Assembly (NCBI GenBank): GCA_002423325.1
Contig: DIVQ01000205.1
Location: 1-23,810 of the forward strand
DNA length: 23,810 bases
Source of the DNA: Anaerolineales bacterium UBA6128
GTDB taxonomy: Bacteria > Chloroflexota > Anaerolineae > UBA1429
Direction: 5' to 3'
Positions 16,768 through 23,236 of this stretch are shown here, piece after piece. The notes under the pieces are model-generated. The model was not told where the DNA came from and did not search any database. It worked only from the letters and a program-made list of their open reading frames with translations. The translations under genes and the position numbers were made by a program. Position 1 is the stretch's first letter. Each line of letters begins with the position of its first letter.

Positions 16768-16796
16768 ATTGTAGCATGAACGGGGGGGATGGCCAA
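16768..16796 (-). promoter_or_regulatory. Probable promoter for the ZIP-pcrA operon
   Basis: On the minus strand TTGGCC (16796-16791), 17 bases and TACAAT (16773-16768). The -10 is strong, the -35 matches four of six. The predicted start near 16761 gives a leader of about 58 bases. It is divergent from the plus-strand promoter at 16841. Confidence 0.5.
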
Positions 16797-16840
16797 AGGA
16801 ACCGGGGGTTGCCGGACTGGCAAGCGCGGGTTCGTGGCTG

Positions 16841-16869
16841 TTGACAAACAAGGATCCCAGGGACATACT
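16841..16869 (+). promoter_or_regulatory. Sigma-70-type promoter for the Thr/Pro lipoprotein gene
   Basis: A perfect TTGACA (16841-16846), a 17-base spacer and CATACT (16864-16869). The predicted transcript starts near 16876 and has a leader of about 113 bases. The leader contains the inverted repeats described separately. Confidence 0.6.
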
Positions 16870-16933
16870 GCATTCCAACACGGCGCACCGCAGTGCTTAG
16901 GAATGCGATCATGCGCGGCCATGTGAACACATG
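16870..16933. repeat. Two inverted repeats in the lipoprotein leader
   Basis: GCATTCC (16870-16876) and GGAATGC (16900-16906) form a 7-base stem around a 23-base loop; the first arm begins right after the -10 box and covers the predicted start. A second repeat, CATGTG AA CACATG (16920-16933), follows. Either could be an operator or an mRNA hairpin. The rest of the gap from 16704 to 16988 holds only the two divergent promoters and the ribosome-binding site. Confidence 0.4.
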
Positions 16934-16988
16934 CTTCACTCGCACATGACAATGGCACATGCAGAACCAAAGGAGGGATCGGAACAAC

Positions 16989-17771
16989 ATGCGACGGCGT
17001 AAAGTTCGTTACGTCCTCTTTGGCGGCCTTGTCGTGGTTGCTCTGATGGTGAATGTGTCGTGTTCTGGAGCGAGATCGCAAGCGAGGTGGCGTAGAATCG
17101 CCTTCTGGCTGCCCACGCTGACCGCCACGCCCACTCAGACATTGACACCCACGTGTACGTTCACACCTACGTCGACCTCTACTCCCACTCCCACCAGTAC
17201 ACCCACGCCAACGTGGACAGCAACGGCCACCTCGACCCTGACGCCAACGCCCACGCAGACGGCCACACCGACCAGCACTGCTACCCCCACTGCAACTGCC
17301 ACGTCTACGGCAACGTCTACCGTCACTGCGACAGCGAAGCCGACAAGAACCCCTACGCCGAAGCCGCGCTACAACGAGCCCGGAACCTATATCTTTGAGG
17401 GGCGTTGCATAGACCTGACTGTTGTAGGGACATTGATGGTCCGAGTGTGCATCGTGAGCGTCGATGTGAGAGCAGAAGGCCAACTACAGTTCAACTTTAC
17501 GTGGACTGCGTTCGTCGAGGGGTCAGGTTACGACTATCTCATAAAGTACTCAGACCAAACCAACCACAATATGTATATCACGGACGATCTGGGGAACCGC
17601 TACGATCACATCGAGACGGGGGGTGAGGCCGGCCGCGAAGTCAAAATCTTGCATGGCCACAGTGCCAGCGGTTGGTTCCTGTTCCCACCAGCACAGACCG
17701 GAGCCACATCCTTTGTCTTCCATGACGATGATCAGCTCGTTACATTTGAGGGGTTTGTGCTGGTACACTAG
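16989..17771 (+). CDS. Secreted probable lipoprotein with Thr/Pro-rich linker
   Basis: The ATG at 16989 gives 260 residues and lies 12 bases after AAGGAGG; an ATG ten codons upstream lacks a ribosome-binding site. The basic start MRRRKVR and a hydrophobic stretch (about 9-21) form an export signal. Cys25 in NVSC is a possible lipidation site, but Asn at position -3 is atypical, so a simple membrane anchor is also possible. Residues 42-126 are an almost pure Thr/Pro/Ser/Ala linker (repeating TPT, TAT, TST units). The C-terminal domain (about 130-260) is rich in predicted strands, with two cysteines (140, 154) that could pair; I do not recognise the fold. Such linkers joining an anchor to a surface domain are characteristic of Chloroflexota and are often O-glycosylated, which is inference here. 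Confidence 0.75.
   Translation: MRRRKVRYVLFGGLVVVALMVNVSCSGARSQARWRRIAFWLPTLTATPTQTLTPTCTFTPTSTSTPTPTSTPTPTWTATATSTLTPTPTQTATPTSTATPTATATSTATSTVTATAKPTRTPTPKPRYNEPGTYIFEGRCIDLTVVGTLMVRVCIVSVDVRAEGQLQFNFTWTAFVEGSGYDYLIKYSDQTNHNMYITDDLGNRYDHIETGGEAGREVKILHGHSASGWFLFPPAQTGATSFVFHDDDQLVTFEGFVLVH
17112..17366 (+). repeat. Degenerate tandem repeat encoding the Thr/Pro linker
   Basis: About 255 bases built from short ACN-CCN-ACN-type units, coding TPT, TST and TAT runs. The units are not identical, which fits selection on the protein rather than recent slippage, though replication slippage could change the linker length. Confidence 0.85.
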
Positions 17772-17830
17772 AGGCGACAACTTGAGCACGTAAGCGCGCG
17801 GCAACCGACCGAGGAACGGGGGCGATCTCT

Positions 17831-17856
17831 CGGTCCCTCATGAGCGTGAGGGACCG
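17831..17856. terminator. Strong hairpin at the end of the murE gene
   Basis: CGGTCCCTCA (17831-17840), a 6-base loop and TGAGGGACCG (17847-17856) make a perfect 10-base stem. The minus-strand stop codon TGA (17840-17838) lies in the stem, so the last murE codons form half of it. No T-run follows on either strand, so it may act as an mRNA-stabilising or Rho-assisted end for both convergent genes rather than a classical intrinsic terminator. Confidence 0.5.
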
Positions 17857-19355
17857 AACCCCATCCACACCAGCCGCGCCACCGTTTCCTCTTCGTCGCT
17901 CCAGGGATATTCCGTCGTGCCCAGGCACATGGTCGGCTCCGGGCCCTTGCCGGTGATGATCACCAGGTCGCCCGGCGCTGCCTGCTGCAACGCGAAGGCG
18001 ATGGCCTCGCGGCGGTCGCCGATGCGCCAGAAGCCCTCGCTCTCCACGCGACCGGACGCGCGACAGCCAGCCGCCACCTGCTCCATGATCTCGTCCAGCG
18101 GTTCGGTGCGCGGATCTTCGGCGGTGATCACCGTGCGGTCGGCCAGCCGCCCGGCCACCGCGCCCATCAGCGGACGTTTGCCGCGATCGCGCAAGCCCGC
18201 GCAGCCGAACACCACGCTCAGTTGTCCCTGCGTCAGGGCGCGCACCGTGCTGAGCGCGTTCTCCAGCGCGTTGGGCGTGTGGGCAAAGTCGACGATCACC
18301 GTGAAGGGCTGGCCGCAGTCGATCCGCTGCATCCGCCCCGGCACGCCGCGCATGGCCGCCACGCCGGCGCGCATCGCCTCGGGCGCCACGCCCAGCGCGT
18401 GCGCCACGCTCAGCGCCGCCAGGATGTTGGCCGCGTTGTAGCGGCCCACCAGCGGCGAGTCGATGTCGACGTCGGCACCCGGCAGGCGCGCGAGGAAGTG
18501 CAGCCCTGCGGGCGACGCGCCGATAGCGCCGGCCGTCACGTCAGCCGGCTGATCCAGGCCGTAGGATAGCTGCACATCAGCTGGGATGGCACGCAAGAAC
18601 GCGAACGAGGGGTCATCCGCGTTGCAGACAGCCACCTTGGGCACGTTCGGCTTGCGCGCCGCGCCGGCGAGCGCATGAAACAGCAGCGCCTTGGCGTCGC
18701 GGTAGGCCTCAAAGCTGCCGTGGAAATCGAGGTGCTCGCGCGTGATGTTGGTGACCACTGCCGCGTCGAACTCGCAGGCCGTCACGCGGTGCTGCGCCAG
18801 GCCGTGCGAGGTCGCCTCCACCACGGCATCCTGCAGGTCCACCGCTACCATCCGCGCCAGAAAGGCCTGCACCTCAGGCGCATCAGGCGTCGTGGTGTGA
18901 AAGCCGGTGGGCAGTTCGCGCTCGCCGATGCTGGCGCTGACCGTGTCGATGCGCCCCACGCGGCGCCCGCCGGCTGCCAGGATCGAAGCGATCAGACGCA
19001 CTGTGGTCGTCTTGCCATCAGTGCCGGTCACGCCGATGACGCGCAGGCTGCGCGCGGGGAACCCTTGTGCCGCGGCGTGCAGCCAGGCCAGCGCCTCGCG
19101 CGCGTTGGGGACGATGGCCGTGGGCACACCCTCGAGCTCGGGCAGCCAGCGCTCCACCACAAACGCGGTGGCGCCGGCGCGCAAAGCGTTGGGCACGTAC
19201 TGGTGGCCGTCGACAGCCACGCCGCGAACGGCCACGAACAGGTCGCCCGGCTGAACGCGGCGCGAGTCATGCACAATGTGCGCGATGTCGGTGCTGCGCC
19301 AGGCACGCGCCTCGGCGCATGGCAGCGCGGCGAGCAGCAGGTCGGACCAGATCAT
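17838..19355 (-). CDS. murE: Mur ligase, MurE type (UDP-MurNAc-tripeptide synthetase)
   Basis: MurE adds the third amino acid of the peptidoglycan stem peptide to UDP-MurNAc-L-Ala-D-Glu, using ATP. The 505-residue protein has an N-terminal nucleotide-binding domain (DSRRVQPGDLFVAVRG, 30-45), the ATPase motif TGTDGKTTT (110-118), TTTPDAPE (154-161), EATSHGL (180-186) and TNITREHLDFHG (202-213), with Lys222 as the likely carbamylated lysine. A C-terminal domain follows. At the site that selects meso-diaminopimelate in E. coli (DNPR) it reads EDPR (413-416), while the later Gly/Glu (GKGPE, 469-473) are kept. The third amino acid therefore cannot be named with confidence; ornithine and diaminopimelate are both possible. 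The ATG at 19355 follows a run of nine G. It is a lone gene, not in a mur cluster. Confidence 0.88.
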   Translation of the reverse strand: MIWSDLLLAALPCAEARAWRSTDIAHIVHDSRRVQPGDLFVAVRGVAVDGHQYVPNALRAGATAFVVERWLPELEGVPTAIVPNAREALAWLHAAAQGFPARSLRVIGVTGTDGKTTTVRLIASILAAGGRRVGRIDTVSASIGERELPTGFHTTTPDAPEVQAFLARMVAVDLQDAVVEATSHGLAQHRVTACEFDAAVVTNITREHLDFHGSFEAYRDAKALLFHALAGAARKPNVPKVAVCNADDPSFAFLRAIPADVQLSYGLDQPADVTAGAIGASPAGLHFLARLPGADVDIDSPLVGRYNAANILAALSVAHALGVAPEAMRAGVAAMRGVPGRMQRIDCGQPFTVIVDFAHTPNALENALSTVRALTQGQLSVVFGCAGLRDRGKRPLMGAVAGRLADRTVITAEDPRTEPLDEIMEQVAAGCRASGRVESEGFWRIGDRREAIAFALQQAAPGDLVIITGKGPEPTMCLGTTEYPWSDEEETVARLVWMGFGPSRS

Positions 19356-19384
19356 CCCCCCCCCACAGGTGCTAATCGCCCAGG

Positions 19385-19414
19385 ATTGTACGCCGAGGAG
19401 GTGTTCGGCGTCAA
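19385..19414 (-). promoter_or_regulatory. Promoter of murE with inverted repeat in the spacer
   Basis: On the minus strand TTGACG (19414-19409), 18 bases and TACAAT (19390-19385); both boxes match five of six positions. The spacer contains CGCCGA (19391-19396) and TCGGCG (19405-19410), an inverted repeat touching both boxes, which could be a repressor site. The leader to the ATG is about 23 bases and ends in the G-run. Confidence 0.6.
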
Positions 19415-19478
19415 CCCGGGGGCAGGTGTATGGTCACGACGACCCGAGATGCGGCAGTAAACCCCAAAACAGACCAAC

Positions 19479-19504
19479 TGGTGTACACCACATGGTCCAT
19501 GTGG
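19479..19504. repeat. Two adjoining palindromes upstream of the restriction-modification operon
   Basis: A perfect 12-base palindrome TGGTGTACACCA (19479-19490) is followed, with two bases shared, by CCACATGG-T-CCATGTGG (19488-19504). They lie about 75 bases before the -35 box of the methyltransferase promoter and 65 bases behind the murE promoter. The rest of 19415-19580 holds no gene or clear terminator. Dimeric regulators bind such sites; no regulator gene is visible in the island. Confidence 0.5.
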
Positions 19505-19580
19505 ATGGCAGTTTGGTGACGGGGTTGGTTGGACAGCACTGTAAAAAAGAGTAGAAACCGCTGGTTGGATGAGCTTTCAT

Positions 19581-19608
19581 TTGACTTTCTCACTTCGGTG
19601 GCTAGAAT
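19581..19608 (+). promoter_or_regulatory. Promoter of the restriction-modification operon
   Basis: TTGACT (19581-19586), 16 bases and TAGAAT (19603-19608), each one mismatch from consensus. The predicted start near 19615 leaves about 79 bases before the chosen ATG at 19694. No other promoter of this quality is seen before the second and third genes, so all three probably share it. Confidence 0.6.
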
Positions 19609-19693
19609 GGATCAGCAGATCGGTTACTGATCTGGTTTGACGATGACGATTCCAGCGAGGGGATGTACGTATGGCCGCATCGAGGACTGGCCG

Positions 19694-20944
19694 ATGAGAG
19701 TCACAGCTCCCGACAAAGAGTATGACCAACCGCTGCCTGCAAGAGCGCTCAATCTGGATGACAAGGTCCGTTCGAGCACGTTTCCTTGGCGCGGGCAGTT
19801 TTCCCCCGAACTCGTTGAGAATCTGATCGAAGCCTATTGCCCAGCAGACGTCGCTATCCTTGATCCTTTCTGTGGCAGCGGTACGGTTTTGCGCGAGTCT
19901 GGCACCCATGGCTTTGAAGCGGTAGGCATCGAGCTAAACCCTGCTGCCCACATTCTCAGTAAGACATACACACTGATGAACCTTTCGACTGCGACGCGAA
20001 GAGGGCTCCTGGCAGAGCTCACTCAGAAGGTGTACCGAATATTTCCTGAGCCCGGGCTATCTGAACTGCCCCAGGATAAGGAAGCGCTATCGGTTGCGGC
20101 TATGAACGAACTCCTCGCTTTGAAGGCTAGCCTGAACCCGGAAGAGACTATCCTGTTCAATACCCTCGTCATCCTGCTTGATGTCAACAATCACGTGCCG
20201 ACTGCTGGCCATCTTCATACGACGTTCAGCCGTCTGGTACGGGTCGTCGAACAACTCCCCTTCTGTGCACGCCGGGTTAGGGCGATTCATGGCGATGCTA
20301 GGTCTATCCCCTTACCGAATGGCAGTGTTGGCTTCGCCCTTACCTCGCCCCCCTACATCAACGTGTTCAACTACCACCAAAACTACAGAAGATCGGCAGA
20401 GCTATTGGGGTGGGACCTGCTCAAGATCGCCCGGTCTGAGATTGGGTCCAACAGGGCGAATCGGGGTAATCGGTTCCGCACGGTGATCCAGTACTGCCTG
20501 GATATGGTCTCCAACCTGTCTGAGCTTTACCGTGTTTGCTCAGATGAATCTCGGCTCATTTTCGTGGTGGGCCATGAGTCGCGGGTGCTCGGAGTGCCTT
20601 TCTATAACGCCAGTATCATTGCCTCTCTGGCGACAGAGACCGGCCTGTTTCGCTTGGTGTTGCGTCAGAATCGCCGGTTCAAGAACAAGTACGGTATGGT
20701 GATTCGGGAAGACCTGCTTCATCTGAGGCGAGAGACGGTACGGTTGGTACCCCAAGATCTAGCTGGCCTAGCCAGGAGTGTCGCCTTACGAGCACTTGAG
20801 GCAGCAACATCGGACGTTTCGGCTAACAACAAAGGCGCCCTACAAGAGGCCATCGGGATGGTGCCTTCAGTGGACGGTACACCGTACTACCGTGCAGATT
20901 GCCCGGACTACTACAGAAACTCGCATGAACAACACCAGGAGTAG
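19694..20944 (+). CDS. DNA amino-methyltransferase of a type II restriction-modification system
   Basis: The protein has the S-adenosylmethionine motif DPFCGSGT (57-64), the acidic ribose-binding GIELNP (79-83, Glu80) and the catalytic TSPPY (217-221). SPPY rather than DPPY is more usual in N4-cytosine than N6-adenine enzymes, so N4-cytosine is my first guess. The N-terminal KVRSSTFPWRGQFSPEL segment (24-40) matches the helix that precedes motif I. The ATG at 19694 (416 residues) is chosen for GAGG eight bases upstream; an ATG at 19643 would add 17 residues but has no ribosome-binding site. It is followed 3 bases later by the endonuclease gene, so modification is made before restriction. Base composition is less G+C-rich than flanking genes. 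The target site cannot be read from the sequence. Confidence 0.85.
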   Translation: MRVTAPDKEYDQPLPARALNLDDKVRSSTFPWRGQFSPELVENLIEAYCPADVAILDPFCGSGTVLRESGTHGFEAVGIELNPAAHILSKTYTLMNLSTATRRGLLAELTQKVYRIFPEPGLSELPQDKEALSVAAMNELLALKASLNPEETILFNTLVILLDVNNHVPTAGHLHTTFSRLVRVVEQLPFCARRVRAIHGDARSIPLPNGSVGFALTSPPYINVFNYHQNYRRSAELLGWDLLKIARSEIGSNRANRGNRFRTVIQYCLDMVSNLSELYRVCSDESRLIFVVGHESRVLGVPFYNASIIASLATETGLFRLVLRQNRRFKNKYGMVIREDLLHLRRETVRLVPQDLAGLARSVALRALEAATSDVSANNKGALQEAIGMVPSVDGTPYYRADCPDYYRNSHEQHQE

Positions 20945-20947
20945 GAT

Positions 20948-21859
20948 ATGCCAGACCTGCCCACCCCACATTACAGTAAGTTGGTGGCCTGCCTGGAAAA
21001 CTTGCGCCTTCCCGATGCCGACCGAGAACGGATAGAGGAAGCTCTACTCAAGTACCGTGACTGGATTGACGATCTAGACGCTGTAGCTCCCGGTCAGGAC
21101 AATGCGGTAGAGCTGCTCGTAACAGCAACCAACAAGTACAAGCAGTTCATCGAGCTGGAGCTGATCTTCGACAGCCCCGGCGACTTCCTATACCGCCAGA
21201 AGGGGCAGCTAAAGCTCGATAACACGGTACTCGAAGAGTTTTTGCCGCATGTGGTCTACAGGGGGCTGAAGCATCTGGGGGGCTCGTTTGAGTTCGGGCC
21301 CCGCAGCTCATTCTCCGGTCTTAGTTTCTTGTCTTCCCTCGGCAATCTGGGTGCAAGCGGCGAACCAATCATTCACACCAAGGACCAGGATTTTGTTCTT
21401 GGCAAGAGGCTGTTCGTAGCCACCAGCTTTGATAGCGGTTTCCAGAACCGTACGGTAGTAGAGTCCCACCTTGGGTATGTGTGTGCTGAAGCCAAGACCA
21501 ACCTCGACAAGACCATGTTTCAGGAAGCCGTAGCCACGAGCCGTGACCTGAAGACGGCTGTGCCAGCATCATTGTATTTCTTGGTCTGCGAGTTTCTGGA
21601 CATGACGCCCGTCTCGATTACGGCCACACAGATTGATGATGTGCTAATTGTGCGAAAGGCTAAGAGGATGTCGTCAAACGTGCGGCAGGAATACCGAACG
21701 CCGGAGCTGCGAAAACAACATCGGGCGGAGTACGCAGAGTTCATCAGCCGGTACCCTTACTACCCAGACGTTTTCCAGAGGATGATCGACAAGATCCAGT
21801 CGCATATCGATGACACGAATCCAGAGCCGGATCGAGTTCTGAAGCGAGGCCATTTCTAG
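20948..21859 (+). CDS. Bpu10I-family type II restriction endonuclease
   Basis: A 303-residue protein whose central part I recognise as the Bpu10I family. It has KDQDF (145-149), then AEAKTNLDKTMFQEA (180-194), CEFLDMTPVS (214-223) and VLIVRKAKRMSSNVR (232-246). Asp147 with Glu181-x-Lys183 fits a PD-(D/E)xK nuclease site. Bpu10I itself cuts an asymmetric site with two different subunits; here only one such gene is present, so a homodimer and a different target are more likely. The ATG has AGGAG six bases upstream, overlapping the end of the methyltransferase gene. The assignment rests on memory of the family, so a homology search is the obvious test. Confidence 0.72.
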   Translation: MPDLPTPHYSKLVACLENLRLPDADRERIEEALLKYRDWIDDLDAVAPGQDNAVELLVTATNKYKQFIELELIFDSPGDFLYRQKGQLKLDNTVLEEFLPHVVYRGLKHLGGSFEFGPRSSFSGLSFLSSLGNLGASGEPIIHTKDQDFVLGKRLFVATSFDSGFQNRTVVESHLGYVCAEAKTNLDKTMFQEAVATSRDLKTAVPASLYFLVCEFLDMTPVSITATQIDDVLIVRKAKRMSSNVRQEYRTPELRKQHRAEYAEFISRYPYYPDVFQRMIDKIQSHIDDTNPEPDRVLKRGHF

Positions 21860-21899
21860 GCATGCCAGCGGACCGTGTGGTCAGTCCTGGGAGGTAACC

Positions 21900-22886
21900 A
21901 TGAGCTTGCCCCATCTACGTCGTCTCGCAAAGAGCATCTCTATCCCAATCCCAGCTGACGAGGATGGCCTGGTGGGGCGGGAGTGTCCGAATGCGGATTG
22001 CCTGGGCTACTTTAAAATCAAAATGGGTACTGGCCTACAAGGGCCGAACCTGCCGTGTCATTGTCCCTACTGTGGCCACACCGCCGGACAGGATCACTTC
22101 TGGACTCAAGAGCAACTCGAGTATGCCAAGTCAGTCGCCCTGCGCGCGGTCCAGGATGCCATCTCCAGGGACGTAAGGGATTGGGACCGTAGTCTTAGGC
22201 AGAGCACCCGCAGTAGCTTCGTCAAGATGAGTATGGACTACAAAGGCCACCCCCAGCCGATCCGCTACTACCGCGAGAAGCAACTTGAGACCAAGGCGAT
22301 CTGTGACAATTGCACGCTGGAGTATGCCGTCTATGGGGTGTTCGCCTACTGCCCGGACTGTGGCACCCACAATTCCCTCCAAATCCTGGTCAAGAACCTC
22401 GAGTTGGCTCGTAAAGAGCTTGATTATAGCCTTGCTGCCCCGGATGCCGAGTTTGCTGCCTATTTGGTCGCTGACGCTTTGGAGAACGCTGTCTCTGCGT
22501 TCGATGGTTTTGGGCGTGAGGTCTGCCTGATCAATGCCGAGGTGGCCTCGGATGCTAGTAGAGCCAAGTCGGTATCGTTCCAGAACCTACCCAAAGCCAA
22601 GACGGCCGTTGCCGACCTGTTTGGCTTCGACCTAGCTAGTGGCCTGAACCCCGATGAGTGGGCCTTTGTCTGTCAGTGTTTCCAGAAGCGCCATCTGTTG
22701 GCCCACAGAATGGGCGTAGTCGACCAGCAATATGTCGACATCACCGGAGATACTTCGGCGGCTGTTGGCCGGAAAGTGCCTATTGATTCTGATCAAGTTC
22801 GATCACTGCTTGCCTGGCTGGAGCAGATCGGGGTATTCTTCGTTGCCCACTTTCATCCGTCATCGACGCCACAGCCGGAAGCCTAA
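21900..22886 (+). CDS. Double zinc-ribbon protein with HEPN-like C-terminal segment, function unknown
   Basis: A 328-residue soluble protein, third gene of the restriction-modification operon, 40 bases after the endonuclease, with GGGAGG five bases before its ATG. Zinc ribbon 1 uses Cys29/Cys34 and Cys55/Cys58; zinc ribbon 2 uses Cys135/Cys138 and Cys151/Cys154. Residues about 165-320 look all-helical and carry QKRHLLAHRMGVVDQQYVD (262-280). Arg264-x4-His269 matches the Rx4-6H motif of HEPN domains, many of which are RNases in toxin-antitoxin and phage-defence systems. I infer a HEPN domain; neither the RNase activity nor a partner is shown. It could also be a specificity or repair accessory of the restriction system. 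Confidence 0.65.
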   Translation: MSLPHLRRLAKSISIPIPADEDGLVGRECPNADCLGYFKIKMGTGLQGPNLPCHCPYCGHTAGQDHFWTQEQLEYAKSVALRAVQDAISRDVRDWDRSLRQSTRSSFVKMSMDYKGHPQPIRYYREKQLETKAICDNCTLEYAVYGVFAYCPDCGTHNSLQILVKNLELARKELDYSLAAPDAEFAAYLVADALENAVSAFDGFGREVCLINAEVASDASRAKSVSFQNLPKAKTAVADLFGFDLASGLNPDEWAFVCQCFQKRHLLAHRMGVVDQQYVDITGDTSAAVGRKVPIDSDQVRSLLAWLEQIGVFFVAHFHPSSTPQPEA

Positions 22887-22922
22887 CAAGCTAGACTCCA
22901 GTTGGTTGTGCTATCACAAGTC

Positions 22923-22951
22923 TTGCGCACACACCCCTTCTGTGCTATACT
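22923..22951 (+). promoter_or_regulatory. Extended -10 promoter of the thrS leader
   Basis: TATACT (22946-22951) is preceded by TG at 22943-22944, making an extended -10, with a weak TTGCGC (22923-22928) 17 bases upstream. The predicted start near 22958 fits the beginning of the T-box leader. Confidence 0.6.
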
Positions 22952-22957
22952 GCTAGG

Positions 22958-23219
22958 TAATCCTAATGACAGGATCGGCTGCGACCAGGACGAGTAACCG
23001 CACGCAAGGCGACAGGGAACGGGGGTCAGCGACTGAGAGCCCCCACGACCAGAAGGCGGCGAAAACCCCCTGTGAGCCGGGCTCCGAAACAGCAGTAGGC
23101 GGCCCCGGGTAGCTCCGTTAACGGCTCAATCGAGGCGCCGAACCTCTGGTGCGGCGCGAATGCTGGGTGGAACCGCGTGAGCAGACCTCTCGCCCCAGGG
23201 CGAGTGGTCTGTTTTTTTT
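22958..23219 (+). promoter_or_regulatory. T-box riboswitch leader, threonine specifier
   Basis: T-box leaders sense uncharged tRNA and permit transcription of aminoacyl-tRNA synthetase genes. Stem I closes between CGGCT (22976-22980) and AGCCG (23075-23079). The specifier loop has AGTA on the 5' side (22993-22996) and GAA on the 3' side, followed by ACC (23065-23067), a threonine codon, in agreement with thrS downstream. CCGTTAACGG (near 23117-23126) resembles the conserved segment before the antiterminator. The T-box motif TGGGTGGAACCGCG is at 23164-23177; its TGGA (23168-23171) would pair with a tRNA ending UCCA. The specifier assignment is inferred from the loop geometry; the family call is firm. 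Confidence 0.93.
23182..23219 (+). terminator. Intrinsic terminator of the T-box leader
   Basis: CAGACC and CTCGCCC (23182-23195) pair with GGGCGAG and GGTCTG (23198-23211) around one T/T mismatch, then eight T (23212-23219). It starts 5 bases after the T-box motif, as expected for a terminator that competes with the antiterminator. Confidence 0.93.
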
Positions 23220-23236
23220 GTTATCGCCAGAGGTGA

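Noticed and set aside
13764..16844. Open frame of more than 1000 codons on the plus strand
   Set aside because: It is antisense to the pcrA and ZIP genes, whose motifs are complete. High G+C makes such mirror frames long; the translation is Arg/Gln/His-rich and matches no family.
17135..17326. Val/Gly-rich repeat protein on the minus strand
   Set aside because: It is the mirror image of the Thr/Pro coding repeat, without a start context.
17112..17366. Possible CRISPR-like array
   Set aside because: Units are short, degenerate and in coding frame, with no constant repeats and spacers.
16704..17483. Upstream extension of the ZIP frame by 260 codons
   Set aside because: The extension is antisense to the Thr/Pro repeat, and the ATG at 16703 has GGAGG and a promoter in the right place.
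19663..19725. Short upstream frame (20 codons) before the methyltransferase, possible leader peptide
   Set aside because: The G-rich stretch abuts the ATG with too little spacing, and the frame has no regulatory features such as repeated codons.
19524..22908. Eight-base direct repeat GTTGGTTG at both island edges (19524-19531 and 22901-22908) as attachment site
   Set aside because: Eight bases of simple sequence are expected by chance; no integrase or tRNA gene is nearby.
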